DNA from: SAR116 cluster bacterium AG-321-A13
Lineage (GTDB): Bacteria; Pseudomonadota; Alphaproteobacteria; Puniceispirillales; Marisalimonadaceae
Reading direction: 5' to 3'
DNA: 51,238 nt
NCBI GenBank assembly: GCA_003283875.1
Contig: QBXD01000006.1
Span: forward strand, 1 to 51,238
Made by a program: the position numbers and the translations under genes. Shown piece by piece: positions 25,211 through 33,523 of the stretch. Position 1 is the stretch's first letter. Each line of letters starts with the position of its first letter. Below the pieces are notes generated by a model. The model saw only the letters and a program-made list of their open reading frames with translations. It was not told where the DNA came from and made no database searches.

Positions 25211-25299
25211 TTATTATTCCTTTTTTATAGAATTTATATAAGAAATGATTATTTTAATAAAAGTATGTATCCTAATTTTATATATCAAAAGGAGTTTTT

Positions 25300-25590
25300 A
25301 TGCCTAAAGGTTATTTTTTAAGTGCACATCGTTCACCAGCAAACCCTAAAAAAAGACAAGCTTACTTAGAGCTGGCAGGTCCTGCAATGATTAAAGCTGG
25401 AGGTAAAATGCTGGCTAGTACCAGCACAGTAGATGCTCATGAAAACGGAGTTGTAGAGCAAACAGTTTTGGTTGAGTTTGAAAGTCTTGAAAAAGCAAAA
25501 GCTGCTTATAGAAGTGATGATTATCAAGTTGCTTTAAAAGCGCTTGATGGAGGGGCTGACAGAGATATAAGAATTTTTGAGGGTAAATAA
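25300..25590 (+). CDS. DUF1330 family protein
   Basis: The 96-aa protein is a dimeric ferredoxin-fold DUF1330 member (KGYFLSAHRSPANPKKRQAY, TVLVEFESLEKAKAAYRSDDYQ). An AAAGGAG ribosome site precedes the ATG. The family has no established reaction. It is a one-gene unit convergent with the 3-hydroxyacid dehydrogenase. Confidence 0.88.
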   Translation: MPKGYFLSAHRSPANPKKRQAYLELAGPAMIKAGGKMLASTSTVDAHENGVVEQTVLVEFESLEKAKAAYRSDDYQVALKALDGGADRDIRIFEGK

Positions 25591-25610
25591 GATTATAATT
25601 GACCTAGTGA

Positions 25611-26504
25611 TTATTTTTGGTTTGACATTCTATCATAGGTTTTAAATAAAGACTGGTTTCCATTTTTACCTTCGTTATGTGCTCTCGCTTCGAGGAATAA
25701 TGCTAGTACTAAAGACAACCCTGGAAGTGGTACTCCACTCTCAAATGCAGCTTCACTAGCCAATTTTAAATCTTTTAGCTGTAAATCTATTCTGAAACCA
25801 GCATGTTCATTTTTATTTATGACATCATTACCTAAATTTTCTAGTATCCAAGAATTTGCAGAACCTCCAATTAAAGTTTCCTTTAAAAGTTTCAAATCAC
25901 CTCCCTTTGATTTGCACAAAGCGAATGCTTCACACATTGCCTGTATATGTGAACCAACCATTATTTGATTGCACATTTTAAAAACTTGTCCCATTCCGAG
26001 TTTTCCAGCATATATTATATTTTCACCTAAAGAATTGAGAATATCTAAGGATTTTTTGTAAGTATCTTTTTTTCCTCCTACCATAATTGATAAATCAGCA
26101 TTTAATGCTCCTTTTACTCCTCCACTAACAGGAGCGTCTAGAAACTCTATTTGCTGTTTTTGTAAAACTTTACCAATTTCAATTGCAGATGAAGAAGAAA
26201 TTGTGCTCATGTCAATTACAATTGTTCCGGGTTTTAAATACGAAATGATACCAGAATCAGTATTAAATACACTCTCAACATTTTGAGTGTCTGGTAAAAT
26301 TGAAATTATGAACTTATTATTAGCAACAGCTCTTAAATTATTTACTGTTTTTATATTATCTTTATCTAATCTTTTAGTGATTTTAGGATTTATGTCGTAT
26401 ACTTTTAAGTGGAAACCCTTTTTGATAAGGTTTTTTATCATTGGTAAACCCATGTTTCCAGCACCAATAAAGCCAATTGTCGGTTTTAAATTTTTCACTT
26501 TCAT
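25611..26504 (-). CDS. 3-hydroxyisobutyrate dehydrogenase family oxidoreductase
   Basis: The 297-aa protein has the NAD(P) motif GFIGAGNMGLPMIKNL and the substrate-binding signature FLDAPVSGGVKGA. The catalytic lysine lies in GMGQVFKMCNQ. The family oxidises beta-hydroxyacids such as 3-hydroxyisobutyrate or tartronate semialdehyde. Which substrate is used here is unknown. The gene stands alone on the minus strand. Confidence 0.9.
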   Translation of the reverse strand: MKVKNLKPTIGFIGAGNMGLPMIKNLIKKGFHLKVYDINPKITKRLDKDNIKTVNNLRAVANNKFIISILPDTQNVESVFNTDSGIISYLKPGTIVIDMSTISSSSAIEIGKVLQKQQIEFLDAPVSGGVKGALNADLSIMVGGKKDTYKKSLDILNSLGENIIYAGKLGMGQVFKMCNQIMVGSHIQAMCEAFALCKSKGGDLKLLKETLIGGSANSWILENLGNDVINKNEHAGFRIDLQLKDLKLASEAAFESGVPLPGLSLVLALFLEARAHNEGKNGNQSLFKTYDRMSNQK

Positions 26505-26683
26505 GTTTCTTCCAAAATTTTAAAACTTTAGATTACGTTAGCCTTTTAGATAAAAAATTTAAAGTAAAACCTTAGCTTAAAACATTTAATGAATTCATCA
26601 AAATTTTATGCTTAATACGTTAATTAATTATATTTGTAATATCTTCCTAAAAATGTACCATTATGATATTAGGGGGATACAAT

Positions 26684-26983
26684 ATGAAAGAGACTAAACA
26701 GTCTTTGTCAGAATTATGGGCTTTGCTAAGAAATAAAGAAGAACAATTCGGGCTTAACCATCTATCATTGACAGAACGTGATATACTTCAAGCTATTATA
26801 CATATTCAAGGGCAAGATGATAATATTAGTTTAGATGATATTCTTAAAAAGTGTCCTCACCCTAGAGCAACATTTTTTCGATGTCTTAAAAAACTTCGTG
26901 CTAACAAAATTGTTAAAGTTAGCAAAGACACTAAAGATGCAAGAAGATCATTTATCAAAGTATATCCAAAATTTACAAATTAG
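26684..26983 (+). CDS. Small MarR-like winged-helix regulator
   Basis: I choose the ATG at 26684 (99 aa) because AGGGGG ends 7 nt upstream; an in-frame ATG at 26663 lies before this ribosome site. Residues 28-90 form a winged helix (LTERDILQAIIHI, then PHPRATFFRCLKKLRANKIVKVSKD and a basic wing DARRSF). It resembles MarR-type regulators but lacks the long dimerisation helices. It lies directly upstream of the porin operators at 27038-27118 and is a natural candidate to bind them. Confidence 0.78.
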   Translation: MKETKQSLSELWALLRNKEEQFGLNHLSLTERDILQAIIHIQGQDDNISLDDILKKCPHPRATFFRCLKKLRANKIVKVSKDTKDARRSFIKVYPKFTN

Positions 26984-27037
26984 TATTGATTTAAGTTCAA
27001 TGTTTTATAACTAAATTTAAAATCAATGTTGTAAAAA

Positions 27038-27054
27038 TATCACACTTGGTGATA
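27038..27054. promoter_or_regulatory. Palindromic operator site 1 upstream of the porin
   Basis: TATCAC-ACTTG-GTGATA is a perfect 6-bp inverted repeat with a 5-bp centre. It shares its TATCA/TGATA ends with two further sites downstream, and lies upstream of the predicted porin -35 region. Confidence 0.6.
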
Positions 27055-27058
27055 AAAG

Positions 27059-27071
27059 TATCAAAATGATA
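27059..27071. promoter_or_regulatory. Palindromic operator site 2, overlapping the porin -35 region
   Basis: TATCA-AAA-TGATA is identical to the core of site 3. The TATAAT at 27090-27095 places a -35 region around 27067-27072, which this site overlaps. Confidence 0.65.
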
Positions 27072-27089
27072 TTTATTTTACTTTTAAAA

Positions 27090-27095
27090 TATAAT
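27090..27095 (+). promoter_or_regulatory. Predicted -10 element of the porin promoter
   Basis: A perfect TATAAT lies between operator sites 2 and 3. The -35 (TGATAT) is weak, which fits an activated or tightly controlled promoter. Transcription would start near 27101-27103, leaving a leader of about 118 nt before the porin ATG. Confidence 0.5.
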
Positions 27096-27103
27096 TATTT
27101 AGA

Positions 27104-27118
27104 GTATCAAAATGATAC
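27104..27118. promoter_or_regulatory. Palindromic operator site 3, just after the predicted start of transcription
   Basis: GTATCA-AAA-TGATAC is a perfect 15-bp palindrome with a 3-bp centre, lying at about +2 to +16. A protein bound here and at site 2 would bracket the -10 element. Confidence 0.65.
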
Positions 27119-27153
27119 CAATCGTTTTTGCGTATCCCCGTAATTGTATTGGA

Positions 27154-27188
27154 GGTGTCTCATCTAACCAATGAGACACCGTTTTTTT
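27154..27188 (+). terminator. Intrinsic terminator hairpin in the porin leader
   Basis: GGTGTCTCAT and ATGAGACACC form a perfect 10-bp stem with a 7-nt loop, followed by G and seven T residues. It ends only about 30 nt before the porin start codon. It could end the regulator transcript, serve as an attenuator, or define the 3' end of a small leader RNA. Confidence 0.85.
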
Positions 27189-27219
27189 AACAATAAAACA
27201 ATCTTTTGAGGAGATTTTT

Positions 27220-28203
27220 ATGAGAAAATTACTTTTAGGTACTACTGCTCTAGCAGCTGCAGCTACACTTTCAGCTAATGCAGCACTAGCAGATGTTTCC
27301 ATTTCTGGTTATTATGAATGGAGATATGAGTCAAGAAGTTCATTAGTTACAGCATCTGATGGAACAAAATTTGACAATGATTCTGAAGTTACAATAAAAT
27401 TTACAAACAAAACTGATAGTGGTCTTGATATTTCCATGAAAATGGAATTAGAGACAGATGCAGGCAATTCAGCTGTTCAAGAAAATGCACTCTATATTTC
27501 AGGCGCTTTTGGTAAATTTATCTTAGGTGGTGATGATGGTGTAAATGACATTTTACCTCCTGCACCCAACGATTTAATTTCAGAAGAAATGTTCTACACA
27601 AGTGGAGCGGGTGTCGCTAATACTGATCATTTTTTAGGTATTAAAAATGGTGATATGTCTAATTTAGCTGCAAATGACAATAAAATAACGTATATGCTAC
27701 CTGCAATGGGCGGTTTAAGTGCTGGCGTGTCTCATACAAATAAAAGCGCAGCTGGAAATGCAGATACCACAGAATTTGGTGCTGCATACTCAATGGACGC
27801 AGGTGGAGCCGCTATTACTTTAGGTGGAGTTACTGGTACAACTGAGGCCACAACTCAGGACGTCGACTCACAGCAAATTGGTGTTAAAATCAGCTCGGGC
27901 AACGCTACTGTAATACTTGCTCAGTCTGAGTATGAAGCTAGTGGTGATGACGAGCAAGGTACATCTGCTGGAATTAGTTTTAAAGTATCTGATGCTATGA
28001 CTATCGGTGCATTTACTTCTGAAGTTGAAGACGATTTGTCATCTGAAGAATATAAAAATACCGGTGCCGAGATCCAATATACAATTGCTTCTGGACTAAA
28101 GGCTATTATTAACGTTGAAGATTATGACTATAAAAAAGGAAGTTCTTCAGGTACTACAGACAATGGTACAGCTTCAAAGTTAACAATTAAAGCAACATTC
28201 TAA
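27220..28203 (+). CDS. Alphaproteobacterial-type outer-membrane porin
   Basis: The 327-aa protein has a classical signal peptide (MRKLLLGTTALAAAATLSAN, likely cut after ALA) and then DVSISGYYEWRYE, the first strand typical of alphaproteobacterial trimeric porins. Acidic turns, Gly-rich strands and a terminal aromatic residue (KLTIKATF, ending in Phe) fit a 16-strand barrel. A strong GAGGAG ribosome site precedes the ATG. It is probably a major, highly expressed porin, regulated through the leader and the operators upstream, and it has its own terminator. Confidence 0.93.
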   Translation: MRKLLLGTTALAAAATLSANAALADVSISGYYEWRYESRSSLVTASDGTKFDNDSEVTIKFTNKTDSGLDISMKMELETDAGNSAVQENALYISGAFGKFILGGDDGVNDILPPAPNDLISEEMFYTSGAGVANTDHFLGIKNGDMSNLAANDNKITYMLPAMGGLSAGVSHTNKSAAGNADTTEFGAAYSMDAGGAAITLGGVTGTTEATTQDVDSQQIGVKISSGNATVILAQSEYEASGDDEQGTSAGISFKVSDAMTIGAFTSEVEDDLSSEEYKNTGAEIQYTIASGLKAIINVEDYDYKKGSSSGTTDNGTASKLTIKATF

Positions 28204-28225
28204 TTACTTTGATATTATATTTATG

Positions 28226-28253
28226 AAAAAGGCGACTTATGTCGCCTTTTTTT
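28226..28253 (+). terminator. Intrinsic terminator of the porin gene
   Basis: AAAAAGGCGAC-TTAT-GTCGCCTTTTT forms a strong stem with a tetraloop and ends in seven or more T residues. It lies 22 nt after the porin stop codon and isolates the porin from the regulator gene downstream. Confidence 0.93.
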
Positions 28254-28296
28254 ATTTTTAAGTATTATATATTAAATAATTTTGTTAGTTTGAGTT

Positions 28297-28761
28297 ATGT
28301 CTAAAATTAAAAATTCTTCAGAAGAAATCTATAATCATCTTTTACTAGAATACAGAAAGTGTGTGATGAAAATTGAAATGGAAATTTTTAAAGCCAGACA
28401 AACAAGAATGTTAAATAAAATACAAAGATATTTCAATTCAACACCTTTACGAAATGCTTTTGCACGTTGGATGGTAAACGCATTTTATGAAAATCAATTT
28501 TACTCAATTACATATTTAGTAAAAGAGATGCACACAAATAGGCAGACTATTTCTAATATGATAAATGAATGTGAAAAAGAAGGTTTCATAATTGTTGAAC
28601 GTAAAGGCAAAACTGTTTCTTGCCAAGCAAGTCAAACATTAATGCAGAAAATGAATGACTATTGTAAGTGGAGAAAAGAAATTACTGAGTTAACTGTAGG
28701 CAAAGCTTATAATAATTTAGTTCAATTTGAAAAATGGATGTCTAAAGAATTTAACATGTAA
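28297..28761 (+). CDS. Winged-helix transcriptional regulator
   Basis: The 154-aa protein has an N-terminal helical region rich in Lys/Arg. A winged helix follows at about residues 65-110 (FYSITYLVKEMHTNRQTISN, then MINECEKEGFIIVERKGKT). A C-terminal helical tail probably dimerises. The recognition helix TNRQTISNMINECEKEG is MarR-like. It lies immediately downstream of the porin terminator; with the 99-aa regulator upstream, it brackets the porin. Confidence 0.75.
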   Translation: MSKIKNSSEEIYNHLLLEYRKCVMKIEMEIFKARQTRMLNKIQRYFNSTPLRNAFARWMVNAFYENQFYSITYLVKEMHTNRQTISNMINECEKEGFIIVERKGKTVSCQASQTLMQKMNDYCKWRKEITELTVGKAYNNLVQFEKWMSKEFNM

Positions 28762-28768
28762 ATTTAAT

Positions 28769-29386
28769 ATGCATATTTATATTCTTGATTGTCGTTATTA
28801 TTTATTTATGGATATTAATAATATATTCGACAAATTTGTTTCAAATCTTATAGTTTATGTTTCATATACTTTAATGATTTTTACTTGGCATTATCTTTTT
28901 TATAATTCTGGAAATCAAACAGACTTCTTATTATTTTACTTTCCTTATGGAATAATTATTTTGGCGTTTTTATTTTTTGGGAATAGAATTATTATTGGAT
29001 TGTTGTTTTCTTATATTAGCTTATTCTTTGTGCTCAAAAATTATAGTTTATATTTAACATTTAATAATTTCTTTGTAATGTCAGCATCCCAGTTATTCAG
29101 TGTACCATTAACATTATTTGTTCTTCAAAAATTTAATATCACTGTAGGAGTTGGTGAAAAATACATGTTAGATAAAACAAATATTTACCATGTATTATTA
29201 ATTGCATTTTTATCGACAATTTTTCTTGGAATACTAATGGCATTTACATCTATATTGTACGAAAATCAAGATGGTTTTTTAAAATTTATTATTGGGCATT
29301 TTTTGGGTGGAGCTGTTTTAATAGTCTCATTGAAATTATTAGTAAATTTACCAACCATTTTTATAAATTTCATTAAATCAAGTTAA
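28769..29386 (+). CDS. Multi-pass membrane protein of unknown function
   Basis: I choose the ATG at 28769 (205 aa); an in-frame ATG at 28727 overlaps the regulator gene, and another lies at 28808. About six hydrophobic segments are visible, with few charged residues. There is no motif I recognise, and no clear ribosome site. The gene follows the winged-helix regulator with an 8-nt gap and may be its target or partner. Confidence 0.6.
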   Translation: MHIYILDCRYYLFMDINNIFDKFVSNLIVYVSYTLMIFTWHYLFYNSGNQTDFLLFYFPYGIIILAFLFFGNRIIIGLLFSYISLFFVLKNYSLYLTFNNFFVMSASQLFSVPLTLFVLQKFNITVGVGEKYMLDKTNIYHVLLIAFLSTIFLGILMAFTSILYENQDGFLKFIIGHFLGGAVLIVSLKLLVNLPTIFINFIKSS

Positions 29387-29841
29387 ATTTCAGGGCCAAG
29401 TCGAGGTTTCCAAAAAGGTCTAAAGAGTTCTATCTTTGGACATCGGTTCATCACTACTTTTAAACCTGCTTCTTCCGCCAAACGAGCTGCATCATAATTT
29501 ATCACACCAATTTGTCCCCATAAGACTTTTGCACCTATAGCTATCGCTTCTTCCGCTATACGATAAAGGTCCTCAGGCTTTCTAAACACTTCAACCATGT
29601 CCACTGGCCGATCAATTTGGTCTAAACTTGAATAAACCTTTAACCCCCTAATTTCTTTTAGTTTTGGACGAGGATTTACAGGTATCATGTCATATCCAGT
29701 TTCATGTAAAACTCTAAGAACACCATAGCTAAATTTGGTCTTATCTGGGCTAGCACCAACCATTGCTATAGTCTTAACAGAACTTAGAATATCTTGAAGA
29801 TAGTCGTCACTATAGGGCTCATTGTGATTGACTAATGTCAT
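29383..29841 (-). CDS. YccU-type CoA-binding protein
   Basis: The 152-aa Rossmann-fold protein has the CoA-binding pattern IAMVGASPDKTKFSYGVLR, MIPVNPRP, VDMVEVFRKPED and KVLWGQIGVIN. The family is related to the CoA-binding domain of succinyl-CoA synthetase, and its physiological role is unclear. It is the last gene in the methanethiol-oxidase operon; its start touches the ferredoxin stop codon. It overlaps the preceding plus-strand gene tail-to-tail by 4 bp. Confidence 0.9.
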   Translation of the reverse strand: MTLVNHNEPYSDDYLQDILSSVKTIAMVGASPDKTKFSYGVLRVLHETGYDMIPVNPRPKLKEIRGLKVYSSLDQIDRPVDMVEVFRKPEDLYRIAEEAIAIGAKVLWGQIGVINYDAARLAEEAGLKVVMNRCPKIELFRPFWKPRLGPEI

Positions 29842-30203
29842 TAATTATTATCCTTTAAAGTTGCAATGTTGGATTTTAGTTCGTGAGGATCCAAGGGATC
29901 AATAAATGGGTTGCGATAAAGTTTATCATGACTTTCCACGCCTATATCAAATGTGCAGTCAGTTTTTGCTCGTGCAACACATAATATTACGTAACCATTG
30001 TTGATTTGTCTGTTATTAAGAGCAACCTGAGATCTTTGATCAACTTCACCATTAATTAATTTTGCAGCACAAGTAATGCACCCTCCATATTGACAACCAT
30101 ATGGTAGATCAAGTCCCTGCGAACGTAATTCTGATAACAAAGGTTTTGTTCCTTTAACCTTAAAAATAGCATTATTACGATTTGCTATTGTAATCTTATT
30201 CAT
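29841..30203 (-). CDS. 2Fe-2S ferredoxin
   Basis: The start at ATG 30203 (120 aa) overlaps the methanethiol oxidase stop codon as ATGA; a TTG 6 nt upstream is less likely. Cys37, Cys42, Cys45 and Cys75 give the plant-type pattern C-x4-C-x2-C-x29-C (PYGCQYGGCITC). A 35-residue tail after the domain contains FIDPLDPHEL. The tight coupling to the oxidase suggests it carries electrons for, or from, that enzyme. Confidence 0.92.
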   Translation of the reverse strand: MNKITIANRNNAIFKVKGTKPLLSELRSQGLDLPYGCQYGGCITCAAKLINGEVDQRSQVALNNRQINNGYVILCVARAKTDCTFDIGVESHDKLYRNPFIDPLDPHELKSNIATLKDNN

Positions 30204-31555
30204 AACCAAATATCACTTGTACAATCCCCACCGGGATATCTACTTTCGTGGCATCTACTAGGGCCGTTAGGTTCTTTACCAAAGTCTAAAATGAAGTCTT
30301 TATTAATTTTCATACCACCATTCTCTACATCACAGTCAATCATAACCATAACACCACCATCAGTTCTAATTTCAGGATAGAATTGATTATCCCAAGTTGA
30401 AAAAAGGGAAGTTGTAACATACATGCGCTTACCATCTAACGATAACTGATACATTTGCGGACCACCCGCAACCTTAACACCATTCACAATGGGTGCTTTT
30501 CCCAAGAGACCCCCCATCCATATTTGGCCTGTCAACACTGGGTTATGAGGGTCTGATATATTATATTGTCTCATATCACCGTGTAGCCAATTGTTTATAT
30601 AAAGATATTTATCGTCCATAGATACTAACAGAGCCGACATCACACCCGGAATTGGTATAGGCCAATCGGGATGTGGTTCATTATCAATATCTATGATTTT
30701 TTCCCATTCCCATTTTCCGTTTTTAGATTTCCAGAAATGTATCACATTGGCACTCAAAGCTGCCCCACAAAATCCATGGGTACTATTTGGATCATGCATA
30801 AATTTAACTTCTAGAGGAATAAGTCCATCTTCACCTAAATACATTGTTTCAATTGGCTTTTTCTTTTCAAAGTCCCAAATATGTAATCGTCTTCCGTACT
30901 TGAGATGCCCAACTTCTTCTAGGTCAAATCCTGGCATAAACGTATTTGGTGCTGCCCATTCAGAACTAACCATAACATTGTGACGTGGTTGATACCAAAA
31001 ATCATAACTAAATGGTATATCTCCCATAGAGTTTTCCCAACGGCCAACAATCTCAAACTCTTTGTTCAGATGTAAGTAGCCACCTGGAGCCTCTCCTTTT
31101 GCATCTCCAAGGAAAGAAATAATTATTTCTGATCCAAGACAATGGACAGTGTGTGGACCAGACAAATTTGTTTTGGATTTAATTTTAGCACCGTCAACAA
31201 CCTTATGTAAACTAGGGGCGTGTGGGTTATTTGCCGTATCAATAACATATATATTATTTGATCTAACGCCTGGAACTAAAAGATATTTTCTAGTCATTTT
31301 TTCGTCGCCATGACAAGAGGAACACGCATTCCATCCCATATGATGTAACTCATCACCAATTCCAGGCATTTCAAGTCTATGAATTACCTGTGAATAATTT
31401 TGACTTTCAGGATCTACATCAACTGTTGCTAGATAATCAGGTTTTTGTATACCAGTGCCTGTATAAATAGCAATGGTATATAACAATTTTTCCCGAGGTG
31501 CTCTAACTGCTTCGGAGGGACTCGAGTATCCTGGGCCGCAACATAATCCATCCAT
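30200..31555 (-). CDS. mtoX: Methanethiol oxidase (selenium-binding-protein SBP56 family)
   Basis: The 451-aa protein belongs to the SBP56/methanethiol oxidase family: CCGPGYSSPSEAV near the start, then GDELHHMGWNACSSCHGD and SGPHTVHCLG. The C-terminus contains RCHESRYPGGDCTSDIW, with the His residues expected of the copper beta-propeller. MtoX oxidises methanethiol, a product of DMSP breakdown, to formaldehyde, H2S and H2O2. There is no obvious signal peptide. It heads an operon with a 2Fe-2S ferredoxin and a CoA-binding protein. Family membership is secure; methanethiol as substrate is inferred. Confidence 0.9.
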   Translation of the reverse strand: MDGLCCGPGYSSPSEAVRAPREKLLYTIAIYTGTGIQKPDYLATVDVDPESQNYSQVIHRLEMPGIGDELHHMGWNACSSCHGDEKMTRKYLLVPGVRSNNIYVIDTANNPHAPSLHKVVDGAKIKSKTNLSGPHTVHCLGSEIIISFLGDAKGEAPGGYLHLNKEFEIVGRWENSMGDIPFSYDFWYQPRHNVMVSSEWAAPNTFMPGFDLEEVGHLKYGRRLHIWDFEKKKPIETMYLGEDGLIPLEVKFMHDPNSTHGFCGAALSANVIHFWKSKNGKWEWEKIIDIDNEPHPDWPIPIPGVMSALLVSMDDKYLYINNWLHGDMRQYNISDPHNPVLTGQIWMGGLLGKAPIVNGVKVAGGPQMYQLSLDGKRMYVTTSLFSTWDNQFYPEIRTDGGVMVMIDCDVENGGMKINKDFILDFGKEPNGPSRCHESRYPGGDCTSDIWL

Positions 31556-31725
31556 TATTAGGCTCCTTAGTCAAAATTCTATAGACTTATTTATATATTT
31601 ATAAATGAGGCACCACAAGGTGAAAAAATAATTTTTAATAACATTAGAAATATAACTTAATGTGTCTTGTTAATTAAAAAAAACTAGTACAATCTTAAAA
31701 CATTGACATATACACGGAGATTTAA

Positions 31726-32331
31726 ATGAAACTTTATTTTGCACCAAATTCGAGGGCCGTTAGAATTGCATGGTTACTTGAAGAGCTTGAATTGTCTTAC
31801 ACCTTAGAAAAATACTCAGTTGGTGACAGGGCATTACGTACTCCCGAGTACTATAAGTTACATCCTATGGGAAGAGTGCCTGTTTTAGAAGATGGTAATG
31901 TAAAGATTTATGAATCTGGTGCGATTGTACAATATTTGTTGGCTCGACACGGTGATGGCAAATTGCAACCTCAAATTAAAGATCCTGCTTTTCCAGACTA
32001 TCTTCAGTGGCTTCATTATGCCGAGGGTTCTATTATGCAACAAGTAAATACCATTGTAGTGGAAACAATTTTGCTTCCTCCAGAAAAGAAGAATGACGTA
32101 AATGTCGCTAGAGCATTAAAACTTCTCAAAATTGCACTAGTGAATGTAAATAACAGATTAGAAGATAGAGATTATTTAACAGGTGTTTTTTCTGGGGCAG
32201 ATATAATGACAGGACATGCTTGTTATGCGGCGAGGAGACTTAAAGTAGATATTTCAGACTTGATTAATTTGAATCAATATATTGATAGATTACTATCAAG
32301 AACAGCATTAAAGAAAGCTATTTCATTATAA
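31726..32331 (+). CDS. Glutathione S-transferase family protein
   Basis: The 201-aa protein has an N-terminal thioredoxin-like domain (KLYFAPNSRAVRIAWLLEEL) with the glutathione-contacting YESGAIVQYL. An all-helical C-terminal domain contains SGADIMTGHACYAARR. It is predicted to conjugate or reduce with glutathione. It is divergent from the methanethiol oxidase across about 170 bp, with a methyltransferase 20 nt downstream, so detoxification of a sulfur compound is a possible theme. Confidence 0.92.
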   Translation: MKLYFAPNSRAVRIAWLLEELELSYTLEKYSVGDRALRTPEYYKLHPMGRVPVLEDGNVKIYESGAIVQYLLARHGDGKLQPQIKDPAFPDYLQWLHYAEGSIMQQVNTIVVETILLPPEKKNDVNVARALKLLKIALVNVNNRLEDRDYLTGVFSGADIMTGHACYAARRLKVDISDLINLNQYIDRLLSRTALKKAISL

Positions 32332-32351
32332 AATTAATAAAAGAATAAGGT

Positions 32352-33131
32352 GTGCAAAATACTATGAAGTTTAATAATAAATTAGGGTCTATTCAGCAAC
32401 AATTGACTTCAACTAATATTGGTGTATTGAGAAGACAAGCATTATTAAAAGAATTAAATTTACAAAAAGGGCAAACTATTATTGACATCGGTTGTGGTGG
32501 TGGACATCTGGTTAGAGAAATATCTTTATGTATTGGCTCTGACGGAAAAGCTATTGGCGTTGATCCAAGTGAATTTCAAATTAACTCGGCTAAAAAAATG
32601 TGTAGTGATCTTACAAATGTAGAATTATTATGCTGTAACGCAAATAGTATTAATATCGATCAAGGTTCATGTGACGCAGTTACTTTCACCCAAACTCTCG
32701 AGTATATAGAAAATGTTGATGACGCTCTTTGTGAAGCAAAACGTGTTCAAAAACCTAAATCTAAGTTTGCAAATATCTCTACATTATGGAACTTTTTTGG
32801 GTTCCATGGTCCAGAAAAAAAATTAAATGATATGATACACGATAGCTATAAAGGTCAAAAGCATCCTATGCTTCCAACTCAATTAAATGGAAAACTTGAA
32901 ATGCAAGGTTACACAAATATCAAAAATCAAGAAATCTCATTTTTTATTACTAACAAGGATGAAAACTCATTTCCTAAATTTCATGAAATAAACATGGTAA
33001 GTGCTGCTATTAAAAATGGTATATCAAAAGATTTAGTTCTAGATTGGCAAAGGCAGCTTGATAAAGCTGAAAAAGAAGGAAGGTTCGCATTTACAGTAAC
33101 AAGTGTACTTACATCTGCTTTTTCAGTTTAA
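32352..33131 (+). CDS. SAM-dependent methyltransferase
   Basis: The 259-aa protein has the class I motif TIIDIGCGGGHLVREI at residues 42-57, GVDPSEFQI after strand 2, and DAVTFTQTLEYIENVDDALC after strand 4. This resembles small-molecule (UbiE/arsenite-methyltransferase-like) enzymes. The start may be GTG at 32352 or ATG at 32364; the AAGG upstream does not decide. It is co-directional with the glutathione transferase 20 nt upstream and ends at a hairpin. Confidence 0.86.
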   Translation: MQNTMKFNNKLGSIQQQLTSTNIGVLRRQALLKELNLQKGQTIIDIGCGGGHLVREISLCIGSDGKAIGVDPSEFQINSAKKMCSDLTNVELLCCNANSINIDQGSCDAVTFTQTLEYIENVDDALCEAKRVQKPKSKFANISTLWNFFGFHGPEKKLNDMIHDSYKGQKHPMLPTQLNGKLEMQGYTNIKNQEISFFITNKDENSFPKFHEINMVSAAIKNGISKDLVLDWQRQLDKAEKEGRFAFTVTSVLTSAFSV

Positions 33132-33190
33132 TGAAAACTAATTAACTTTGGACTAATTACTTTGTGATCTTAATCAATCTCATAAAGTAA

Positions 33191-33220
33191 AAAACCCAAG
33201 AATCGAAATTTTTGGGTTTT
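33191..33220. terminator. Bidirectional hairpin between convergent genes
   Basis: AAAACCCAA and TTGGGTTTT form a stem, with AAT-CGAA-ATT extending it inward. A-rich and T-rich flanks lie on both sides, so it can terminate both the methyltransferase and the minus-strand pair. Confidence 0.8.
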
Positions 33221-33247
33221 TAAAATTGTTTTTATTTAAAAATTACA

Positions 33248-33505
33248 TCAGGTTTTTGATAGTTGATACACCTCATGTGAAAGACCAAGTTCTTGTTCCA
33301 TTTTTTTAAACTCATCTGAGGTCATAAATTGGCCTACCATTTCTTGATCAAAGACTTCAGTGCTAATCATGGCAGTATTTTCGTCCACCCTACCAACTAA
33401 TGTATTTCTCATCATTTTGGATTGTACTTCAGCGTCTGAGTCAAATTTTTTCTTCCATTCATCGTAGGTAACATTACTAATTTTTACTATTATAAGAGTG
33501 TTCAT
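33248..33505 (-). CDS. Small alpha/beta protein, DUF3764-like
   Basis: The 85-aa protein starts MNTLIIVKISNVTYDEWKKK and continues with strands and helices that suggest a ferredoxin-like dimeric barrel. It resembles DUF3764 members but I am not certain. It lies 18 nt after the 93-aa protein on the same strand; the two probably form an operon. Confidence 0.6.
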   Translation of the reverse strand: MNTLIIVKISNVTYDEWKKKFDSDAEVQSKMMRNTLVGRVDENTAMISTEVFDQEMVGQFMTSDEFKKMEQELGLSHEVYQLSKT

Positions 33506-33523
33506 AAACTTATACCTATATTA

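Noticed and set aside
27099-27302. 67-aa minus-strand frame over the porin leader and signal peptide
   Set aside because: Its Ala-rich sequence is the complement of the porin signal-peptide codons and no ribosome site is present.
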